DNA from: a virus
Strand: one strand, 5' to 3'
IMG/VR virus record: IMGVR_UViG_3300006751_000011
Location: 1 to 62,575 of that record
DNA: 62,575 nucleotides
Under the pieces are notes generated by a model, which searched no databases, was not told where the DNA came from, and saw only the letters and a list, made by a program, of their open reading frames with translations. This document shows positions 53,061 through 60,675 of the stretch, piece by piece (positions within the stretch are counted from its first letter, which is position 1; each line of letters begins with the position of its first letter). A program made the translations under genes and the position numbers.

Positions 53061-55733
53061 ATGACAATTGCAGCAAATATAGCAGAAATTCTTAGTATGT
53101 ATGGCGCAGCCCTCGCGCTACCAGACCCCGAACAGGTACAACAGGTTGTTGATAGTCTCCAAAAGGAGGCGTCTGCTCAGCAGAAAAAAAATAATCAGAC
53201 ATCCACATACACCGGCGCAGCCAAGAGAAGGTTTGTTGTTGAGAATACCAGTTGGGGACCATCACTGGAAGAACGGCTTGATCCAGACTTTGAATTGGGA
53301 GCAGCCCATGGAGAGAAAGTAGATAAGCTCCGTGAAGCTTCTGGCAAATATTGGTCTTATAATAAAGAAAATTCTGACACTGGCACACCCCAGGGGGTAA
53401 AATTTATTGCCAAAGGGGGCGAACATGACACAAACGCGAACGTGCCTTTTAGGACTATAGTCTCTGCACCTGAATTTATTTCTTCGGCTGAGAGCTTTGG
53501 AGGTGAGAGAGACCCGTTTTTCCAGGTTCAACAGGGCGTATTAATCGCCCCGAATCAGGATATATTCAAAGATGAACAGGGGAATTATAGATCTGATAAT
53601 TGGCATACGCTAATTACAGGATTAGAAGGTGAGAACGCGACAGGAAATAGTGGTATTATTGACGAATATGTTGAGTATAACTATTTGGCGTTTGACATGC
53701 CACTGCCCTTTAACTACAATGAACTGGATAAATTAAATGTAGCGGGACCACAATACGTTAGATCGGCTGCTGAGTATAATTTTTATATCAAGTCCTACGA
53801 AGAACAATTCAGATTCGGTATGGCTGCGAATCAGCCAGAACCTTTATTGCCAAATTTGTATGCAATGATGATGGAGAAACATAATGAAACGAGCAATAAA
53901 CACTTCGCTGATCACATTTCTCTAAACGGTGCTTTGACAGACAGTGAAACTACCACTGGTGCAACCACTAAAAAATTTGAAATTAAAAAACACTCAGGTC
54001 AATATTTTGATATCTTTGGGCGCAGGGTGGAAGACGCCTTGACTAAGGGCGAATCCAGCGTTCCGGAATTGAATGGCACTCTTAAGGAAGTTGTTGACAA
54101 ATATACGAACTTAGTAGTACCAGAATCATCTGTACCAAATCTCAGAGAAATGTCAAGAAAAAAAGAACTTTTTCCGATGTTTGTCGATATGGAATTTTCA
54201 ACGGATCAGATGACAGAGTTTGCCCAGATGCTTAGTGACACCAAGCTCCTTGATGAGTTCATGTGGTCATTTATAAAAGACATTGTGACCATCGGCGGTC
54301 ACACCAATATGGACTTTACCGAGGTTGAGGAAGTTTCAAATATAGAAGTAATGGAAGATGGAACATCGGTTGTAAAAAAATATTCCCAGACCCGAAAGAA
54401 AACAAGAAAAACTTGGAATATTTTAGATTCATGGCTTAAGAAAAGCTCACTGGTAGACTTTTCAACAGGCGCTTTAGACTCCACTGTTAAGATGATGAGA
54501 GCCTATCAGCAGTCGATAGCAATGCAGAAAGCACTTTTCTTAGATAACGGCGGTACCGAGAAAGAACTCCAGTCAGACCCTTCTAAGAAATTTTTTAAAA
54601 GTCTTCTGGGAATTATTTTTGTTGGTAAACTTAAAACGTTTCTCAAGAATCGCTTTGTCACTTACGATAAGATGTTAGAGGGGCACACATGCCATTCTGA
54701 AGATGTGATGTATAGGATTGAAAAGAGCTTGGCAGATGCCTCCGGAAGCCCCACGGGAAATGTATTACAGAATTTTTGGTTTCCGAACACAAACGAGATT
54801 GACACGCTTAATTTTGTTGACACCCAAATAAAATATGGTAAACGTTACGCTTATAAGCTTTATGTATATAAAATTGCAGTTAACACCAAATATTCTTATA
54901 GCGAGTTGGGTGTGTGGAATTCGGGCGCAGCCTTCGTTGTAACACAAAAGCCGGAAGCGCTATTAATTGAGGAGGAGATCTTCCTAGATAATCACATTGT
55001 CTTGGACGACCCACCAATCCCACCAGAAGTTGAGGTGGTGCCATATTTCGCAGATGGCAATAAAATATTATTCAATATGAAGAGCGCCGTTGGAGAGTAT
55101 GTGCTGGACCCGATTCTTTTGAATCTGGAGGATATAGGACAACACGATGATATTAGAAGATCCCAGAAGCTTGAAGGAACTGATAAAATTAGATTCAAAG
55201 GTGACGATAAAGGGGGTTCTTTTGAAATTTACAAAATTGAGGATAGACCTCAGAGTTGGGACGACTTTGACAACCGGATGCTGACCGCTGTATCTAATAG
55301 AAACGCCTCAACTGGTGAATTTGTCGATTATATATCTTCTAATAAGAAATATTATTATACTTTTCGGATGGTGGACGTGCATGGACATGTGTCAAACCCG
55401 ACTGAAATATACGAGATTGAGCTTGTCAACGATGAGGGTTCTGTATATCTGAACAAGCGCATTGTTGAGCTAGCCCCTCGCGAACCAAAAAATCCATCCA
55501 AGCCAATGAGAAGACTATTACAGATTAAAGTTGCTCCGGAGCAGAGATTTTTAGATCTTTCCGGAGAAGAAGAGTCCGCTCTTGACGTCAAGAACCTTAA
55601 GCTTGGTCAGTTGCAGGAATCCCCATGGGGGAGAAAATTCAAGTTTAGGATCGTTTCTAAGAAGACTGGTAAAAAAATGGATTTTAATGTTGACTTTAAG
55701 GCAGAAATGGATAAAGGTTCTACACTTAAGTAA
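53061..55733 (+). CDS. Large virion protein with a fibronectin-III-like region (890 residues)
   Basis: The 890-residue protein starts 1 base after the previous stop. The N-terminal 60 residues are a Gln-rich helix. The part near residues 595-640 (IKYGKRYAYKLYVYKIAVNT) and the one near 755-800 (KYYYTFRMVDVHGHVSNPTE) have the strand pattern of fibronectin type III modules. Such modules often space out domains on phage tails. No catalytic motif is seen. Confidence 0.55.
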   Translation: MTIAANIAEILSMYGAALALPDPEQVQQVVDSLQKEASAQQKKNNQTSTYTGAAKRRFVVENTSWGPSLEERLDPDFELGAAHGEKVDKLREASGKYWSYNKENSDTGTPQGVKFIAKGGEHDTNANVPFRTIVSAPEFISSAESFGGERDPFFQVQQGVLIAPNQDIFKDEQGNYRSDNWHTLITGLEGENATGNSGIIDEYVEYNYLAFDMPLPFNYNELDKLNVAGPQYVRSAAEYNFYIKSYEEQFRFGMAANQPEPLLPNLYAMMMEKHNETSNKHFADHISLNGALTDSETTTGATTKKFEIKKHSGQYFDIFGRRVEDALTKGESSVPELNGTLKEVVDKYTNLVVPESSVPNLREMSRKKELFPMFVDMEFSTDQMTEFAQMLSDTKLLDEFMWSFIKDIVTIGGHTNMDFTEVEEVSNIEVMEDGTSVVKKYSQTRKKTRKTWNILDSWLKKSSLVDFSTGALDSTVKMMRAYQQSIAMQKALFLDNGGTEKELQSDPSKKFFKSLLGIIFVGKLKTFLKNRFVTYDKMLEGHTCHSEDVMYRIEKSLADASGSPTGNVLQNFWFPNTNEIDTLNFVDTQIKYGKRYAYKLYVYKIAVNTKYSYSELGVWNSGAAFVVTQKPEALLIEEEIFLDNHIVLDDPPIPPEVEVVPYFADGNKILFNMKSAVGEYVLDPILLNLEDIGQHDDIRRSQKLEGTDKIRFKGDDKGGSFEIYKIEDRPQSWDDFDNRMLTAVSNRNASTGEFVDYISSNKKYYYTFRMVDVHGHVSNPTEIYEIELVNDEGSVYLNKRIVELAPREPKNPSKPMRRLLQIKVAPEQRFLDLSGEEESALDVKNLKLGQLQESPWGRKFKFRIVSKKTGKKMDFNVDFKAEMDKGSTLK

Positions 55734-55808
55734 TGTTTTTTTAGAAGAAAAGGACTATTTATAGCAAACGCCTATTTACTTTGTGGGATTTATGAGGGAG
55801 AATAACTA

Positions 55809-56732
55809 ATGGCATTTCTTGATAACTCAGGCGACATCATCCTTGATGCTGTCTTGACCGACACCGGAAGATTTCGACTCGCCAAGGGCGACGGCAGTTT
55901 TAGAATTGCCAAGTTTGCTATTGGCGACGACGAGATCAATTATGAGCTTTATAATAAGGACCACGCAAGTGGTAGCGCATATTTTGATTTGGAGATCCTT
56001 CAGACTCCATGTTTAGAAGCTTTTACAAATAATTCTTCTATGCTTAAGAACAGACTACTCTCGCTCCCACGAACTAACTTACTTTATCTTCCCGTTGTGA
56101 AGGTTAACGATAAGGAAGCTGCCCCGCGTAGTGATACTGGGGCACATATAGTCTGTGTTGACAAAGAAACATTTGATGATACAGCCTTTGTCAATAATAC
56201 GACAAACCCTGGTACTTTGGCTGGCGAAAATCCGAAAACAGGATATTTTATTCGCCTTGATCAAGGACTGGATACGACAGAGATCCCTCCCAGCTTTTCG
56301 CTTGATTCGGATCTCATCGAGACACAATACATTATTCAGATCGACAATAGGTTTGGTAGTATCGCCAGCAAGGCAGGCAACAGAGCAAAGGTTTCATTTA
56401 TTGATGACGACAATGTTGCTTCATATTATATGTCTCTGGGGACAGACCAAGAGTATGTTTCAGAGAATACCGAGAGGGAAACCGCAACCGGTTCCCAGGT
56501 CATCACAGGTCCACGTGGAACCACTCTAGAATTCAAAATTCAGTCGTCAATTGAGCTGAACAGCAGCACATATCTTTTCGAGAAGTTAGGCGACCTGTCT
56601 CCCGCTGTATCAACAGCACCGGCTCTTTCAAGCGGCGGTCAGGTATATTTCATCGATAGTATTATTCGCGTCACAGGCGCGACCACTGGATTTAGTGTTG
56701 ATATCCCCGTTAGATTTGTCAAGAAGAAATAA
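55809..56732 (+). CDS. Structural protein sharing the N-terminal domain of the 370-residue protein
   Basis: This is a 307-residue protein. The start FLDNSGDIILDAVLTDTGRF and then LAKGDGSFRIAKFAIGDDEI follows the same pattern as the 48415-49527 product, with a D-I-I-D core, an LT..G step, a KG turn and a DD[DE]I end, so both probably dock at similar sites. Most of the rest is beta-sheet. GAGGGAG stands before the ATG. The upstream 75-base gap contains two CTATTTA motifs. Confidence 0.65.
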   Translation: MAFLDNSGDIILDAVLTDTGRFRLAKGDGSFRIAKFAIGDDEINYELYNKDHASGSAYFDLEILQTPCLEAFTNNSSMLKNRLLSLPRTNLLYLPVVKVNDKEAAPRSDTGAHIVCVDKETFDDTAFVNNTTNPGTLAGENPKTGYFIRLDQGLDTTEIPPSFSLDSDLIETQYIIQIDNRFGSIASKAGNRAKVSFIDDDNVASYYMSLGTDQEYVSENTERETATGSQVITGPRGTTLEFKIQSSIELNSSTYLFEKLGDLSPAVSTAPALSSGGQVYFIDSIIRVTGATTGFSVDIPVRFVKKK

Positions 56733-56751
56733 TTTTTAGAAGGTAATAAAA

Positions 56752-57903
56752 ATGGCAACCACATTTAAAACGTTTTTGAACAACGACATCGCTGCAACCA
56801 GAACTATGCTGCACGAGGCAATCCCGATTACTGGATCATTGGTTTCTGGAACATATGGTGGCAATACTGTTGCCCTAGGTTCGGAACCTCACGTTAAAAG
56901 CTACTCGCACGGTATGTTCCAGTCTGTATATGATTATCCTTATTTGAGTTCTTCTGCAAATCATATTTTTGATATCGCGATCGGAATCTCCCCGAAGAGC
57001 GAACTGTACAGTCAAACGACATCTCAGCAGTCTAAGAAAGCTAATATTTATAATCAGATGGCTCAAATTTTAATGGGTCACGATGTCACTGGTTCAATTC
57101 AAGAATTTGACGAAGATGGAAACATCCTGGCTGGCGGGACGAAGTTACAAGAGGTCTTTTTCTTGAACTTCGCTCGTCTTCTTGCAAAGGACGAGATTAA
57201 GAAAGGTTCTTTTGAACTGGAGTTGGGGGTCAAGGACGACCTCCTAGACGTGACATCCCCCGAGGCTCCTATGGGGAATAGAATCAAAATTACAGACGCT
57301 AGCGGATCAAACGGATTTTTTGTTAATTCACCTGCCGGTGAATATGGTGTTCTTTATGCCCAGACGACTGATGGTTCGACCCCGAGGATTGAAGACGAGA
57401 CCGTTGGAACATCCACAACACATCCCGCTTGTGGTTTAATTTTTTACCAAGCAGGTATCGCTGTTGTTTCAGGTTCTGTATTTAACGATAACGCTATGGC
57501 AGGGATTCTTGCTGATTCCGCGCAGGGAACACCTGAATTTGAATCGACCACAGTGGGATACACTGGGTTTAACTATGTTACTGCATCAACGATTGATGCC
57601 ACCTGTAACGCGATCCGACGCAGGATCTACAATATACAGTTCAATAATACAACAGAATTAAATTCTTCAATCTACTTCTGCCGTATCAATCACAACGATT
57701 TCAATTACAGTTCAAACCCGACATATCTTACTGGTAGCAAAATTCGTGTGAAGAACAGCACAGTTGATAACCCTGTGACTTATCTAACTACTGTGGGTCT
57801 ATACTCAGCAGATAACGAGCTGTTGGCTGTTGCCAAGTTAAGCGAGCCCCTTAAGAAAGATCCTTCCACGGAGATGACTCTGCGCGTAAGACTAGACTAC
57901 TAG
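56752..57903 (+). CDS. Tail-fibre-like structural protein (383 residues)
   Basis: This protein shares its plan with the next one: an IKKGSF or IKKGSV step, a strand with G-x-I/L-x-Y and then VVSGS or AITGS, and a C-terminal domain with NPTY, TxVGLY and LLAVAKLSEPLKK. The repeated plan suggests that the pair arose by duplication. AGGTAATAAAAATG gives a reasonable ribosome site. A role in a fibre or baseplate arm is likely. Confidence 0.6.
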   Translation: MATTFKTFLNNDIAATRTMLHEAIPITGSLVSGTYGGNTVALGSEPHVKSYSHGMFQSVYDYPYLSSSANHIFDIAIGISPKSELYSQTTSQQSKKANIYNQMAQILMGHDVTGSIQEFDEDGNILAGGTKLQEVFFLNFARLLAKDEIKKGSFELELGVKDDLLDVTSPEAPMGNRIKITDASGSNGFFVNSPAGEYGVLYAQTTDGSTPRIEDETVGTSTTHPACGLIFYQAGIAVVSGSVFNDNAMAGILADSAQGTPEFESTTVGYTGFNYVTASTIDATCNAIRRRIYNIQFNNTTELNSSIYFCRINHNDFNYSSNPTYLTGSKIRVKNSTVDNPVTYLTTVGLYSADNELLAVAKLSEPLKKDPSTEMTLRVRLDY

Positions 57904-57915
57904 GGGCAAGAAGCC

Positions 57916-59211
57916 ATGCCGCTATATCCATTTAGCCCCAATGATATATTTTGTAACCGAGTAAAAACAAATCCAAAAGTGGATTTTTGGATCTATGCTC
58001 TGAAAATGTATTACAATAATATGGGCGTCGACGCCGGAGCAATACATTCGCAGTCTTTGCACATTGAACCAGGGCACTTATCTCTTTATGAATTGAATGT
58101 TGACCGCGATCAGAATTCCGCCGGTCAAATGATATACCCGTTCATAACGAAAGAAAGCGGCATTTCTGCTTTTAAAACAGTGTCAACGAGTGACTTTAAC
58201 TCAGGCTACCTCTACGGCGAAGAGATCGCTGGGCAGTATCCACTATCTTCAAGCATCTCTATAGAAGCGTGGGAAAGCGATCCTACGTTTTATGATATTA
58301 AAAGTGACTTGTCGGTTGGACGCAGACACCTGTTGGCACTTCAGAATCCTATGGATTCTTATAAGTATCTCAGCCCACATTATGCATATTCGTCGTCGCT
58401 TGGACATAAAGGACAACAGCACGCAACGCTCCTAAGTATCCCATCCATTTTCTTTGGATCTTCAATTAAAAAGGGGTCTGTTAGTTTAAAATTTTATATT
58501 ACAGGTACCCTGGCTGGAGAGCTTCAAGATGTTAACAAGAACGGCGAATTGATACAAGTTTCAGGATCAGCTAACGCTTTGGGATCTACATATGGCTCGG
58601 GCTCAGTCGCGGGCGTCGTCCTCTACAATGAGGGGTTCGTCGCCATCACAGGAAGTTGGAGCCTGGATCCGTCTCATAAGGACGATTATAGTGCGAACAA
58701 CGCATACGACCAGAGCCCCAAGTGGATTTGGTTTGGAGCATCGGCGAATGTCACACCTAACGGTTGGGGCAATACGCGAGACCCCGCAGTCGCTAGACAC
58801 TCAGTTACGAGTTCTGCTTGGCATCTATCTTTTGAGGGCACTAACTATGTTCCTGCCTTGACGATGTTAGCTCACGCTCCGGCTGGAATGTTGAACCATT
58901 CTAACAACCCGACCTATAAACAATTCGGTCAGAGTACACATACAGACCTAGCCTTCTCAAGTTCGTTTCAGTATATTGAACCGGACAACGTAACAGTTAA
59001 AAATACAGTTAGTTCCAGTTGGGAAGTCTTGACTTCAAGCGCTAACCCAATATACCAGCAGAACTCAGCTAGTTTTAAAAAGCAAACGTTCATCAGTAAG
59101 ATTGGAATCTATGATGAAGAGAAAAATCTTATTGCAATTGCTAAGTTAGCTCGTCCAATTAAAAAAACCGAAGAAGACGATTTTACTTTTAAATTAAAGC
59201 TTGACATCTGA
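57916..59211 (+). CDS. Tail-fibre-like structural protein (431 residues), paralogue of its neighbour
   Basis: This protein has the same three sections as the 383-residue protein upstream: IKKGSVSLKF, GVVLYNEGFVAITGSW and a C-terminus with NPTYKQF, ISKIGIYDEEKNLIAIAKLA and RPIKK. It is longer by a Ser- and Tyr-rich middle part. It is the last gene of the virion block. Since the C-termini are the best conserved part, they may form a common attachment or trimer end. Confidence 0.6.
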   Translation: MPLYPFSPNDIFCNRVKTNPKVDFWIYALKMYYNNMGVDAGAIHSQSLHIEPGHLSLYELNVDRDQNSAGQMIYPFITKESGISAFKTVSTSDFNSGYLYGEEIAGQYPLSSSISIEAWESDPTFYDIKSDLSVGRRHLLALQNPMDSYKYLSPHYAYSSSLGHKGQQHATLLSIPSIFFGSSIKKGSVSLKFYITGTLAGELQDVNKNGELIQVSGSANALGSTYGSGSVAGVVLYNEGFVAITGSWSLDPSHKDDYSANNAYDQSPKWIWFGASANVTPNGWGNTRDPAVARHSVTSSAWHLSFEGTNYVPALTMLAHAPAGMLNHSNNPTYKQFGQSTHTDLAFSSSFQYIEPDNVTVKNTVSSSWEVLTSSANPIYQQNSASFKKQTFISKIGIYDEEKNLIAIAKLARPIKKTEEDDFTFKLKLDI

Positions 59212-59229
59212 TATCATATAAAGTATGAT
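59201..59229 (+). promoter_or_regulatory. Candidate sigma-70 promoter over the ruvC start
   Basis: TTGACA at 59201-59206, a 17-base spacer, and TATGAT at 59224-59229 match the host-type promoter nearly perfectly. It lies at the border between the virion block and the DNA-metabolism block. The predicted start near 59236 is past both possible ruvC start codons (59225 and 59231), so such a transcript would carry primase and the nuclease but not intact ruvC. Part of it also encodes the C-terminus of the upstream gene, so chance cannot be ruled out. Confidence 0.4.
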
Positions 59230-59755
59230 AATGGGTCTGGACATTTCTACGAGTATAACAGGAGCTACCATACTAGATAATACTGGTAAGGTGGTAATCT
59301 GCAATGCTTGGGATCTTAGAAAATATAAAGGCTTCTTTCTCAAGGTGGAGAAGACGAAGATACTACTTGAAGAGATTGCGAAGAATCAAATGGTTGAAAA
59401 AATCTTCATTGAACAATCGCTCCAGTCTTTTCGGTCAGGTTTTTCATCAGCGCAAACTCTTTCCACCCTCGCAAGATTCAACGGAACGTTGAGTTGGCTT
59501 TGTTATGAAATGTTTTCAGTAGAGCCTGAATTCATTGGTGCTACAACAGCTCGCAAGCTTTGCGGGATAAAAGTCCCGAGAGGTCGGAAGGCAAAAGAGG
59601 TGGTTCTTGAAAAAATACTTGACATTGACCCAGACTTTGTTATAGAATACACAAAGCATGGTAATCCTCGACCCGGTACATATGATCGGGCTGATAGTTT
59701 AGTAATTGCAAGAGCTGGACTTGAACTTTGCAAGCAAGAAAACTTAAACTCTTAA
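59225..59755 (+). CDS. ruvC: RuvC-type Holliday junction resolvase
   Basis: This 176-residue protein has the RuvC fold pattern: MGLDIST with Asp6, KIFIEQ with Glu63, QTLSTLARFNGTL and YDRADSLVIA with Asp154 and Asp157. These are the four acidic residues of the active site. It would cut four-way junctions and branched DNA before packaging. Either ATG, 59225 or 59231, keeps Asp6. It overlaps the primase gene by 28 bases. Confidence 0.85.
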   Translation: MIMGLDISTSITGATILDNTGKVVICNAWDLRKYKGFFLKVEKTKILLEEIAKNQMVEKIFIEQSLQSFRSGFSSAQTLSTLARFNGTLSWLCYEMFSVEPEFIGATTARKLCGIKVPRGRKAKEVVLEKILDIDPDFVIEYTKHGNPRPGTYDRADSLVIARAGLELCKQENLNS

Positions 59756-60675
59756 GAAAAACGCTCGGCTCAAATTATACGTCAGGTAGGGAAACTCTGT
59801 TCTTCTGCCCGAAGTGTAAGCACCATAAACGTAAGCTGTCCGTGAATATAGGCGCAGATAAATTTAAGTGCTGGGTGTGTGACTATTCTGGAAGAGCCAT
59901 TAGACAGTTGGTCCGTAGCTATGGAGACTACCGCGTCCTGTGTGAGTGGGATGAGCTTACCAACCACACCGACATCAACTCCTTTGAGGATTTATTTAAA
60001 GAGAAGGAAGAACAACCTGAGTCGGAAGTTACGCTTCCAGAAGAGTTCAAGACGCTTGCGACCAAAAACTTGCCACTGTGTACGATGCCTGTACGAAAGT
60101 ATTTATCAGACCGTGGCATCACTCGTGGTGACATTTTACAGTGGAAGATGGGATACTGCATCTCAGGAGATTACGCCGGTCGCGCCATTATCCCATCCTT
60201 TTCTGATGACGGTTCTCTTAACTATTTTGTCGCAAGGAGTTATAATGGTAACTGGAAAAAATACATGAACCCCCCCGCATCGCGGAACATTGTGTTTAAC
60301 GACCTAATGATCGACTGGGAAGAAGATATAATTCTGGTTGAGGGCGCATTTGACGCGATCAAGGCTGGCAGTAATGCCATTCCACTCCTGGGATCACAAC
60401 TGAACGAGAATTCTAAACTATTTCAAAAGATTGTCAAGTACAATCCAAAGGTTTTTTTAGCTCTAGACCCCGACGCTGAGAAAAAATCTGCAAGATTAAT
60501 CAAAAAAATGTTGACATATGGTGTTGAATTGTATAAAGTAGAAATAATGCCGTATTCTGATGTCGGCGAGATGTCAAAAGACGAATTTGAGAGCAGGAAG
60601 GCACAGGCTAGTCCTGTGTCATCATCATTTGGAGACTTTTTCCAATACCTACTGGAAAGAACGGTTAAAATATGA
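59728..60675 (+). CDS. DNA primase with zinc ribbon and TOPRIM domain
   Basis: This is a 315-residue protein. Cys27, Cys30, Cys48 and Cys51 form the CHC2-like zinc ribbon (FFCPKCK, FKCWVCDYSG). The TOPRIM domain has ILVEGAFDAIKAG near residue 205 with the catalytic Glu, and FLALDPDAE near 247 with the D-x-D pair. It lacks a helicase domain, so a separate helicase is needed. The start is TTG at 59728 within the end of ruvC. The stop overlaps the next gene as ATGA. Confidence 0.88.
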   Translation: MQARKLKLLRKTLGSNYTSGRETLFFCPKCKHHKRKLSVNIGADKFKCWVCDYSGRAIRQLVRSYGDYRVLCEWDELTNHTDINSFEDLFKEKEEQPESEVTLPEEFKTLATKNLPLCTMPVRKYLSDRGITRGDILQWKMGYCISGDYAGRAIIPSFSDDGSLNYFVARSYNGNWKKYMNPPASRNIVFNDLMIDWEEDIILVEGAFDAIKAGSNAIPLLGSQLNENSKLFQKIVKYNPKVFLALDPDAEKKSARLIKKMLTYGVELYKVEIMPYSDVGEMSKDEFESRKAQASPVSSSFGDFFQYLLERTVKI

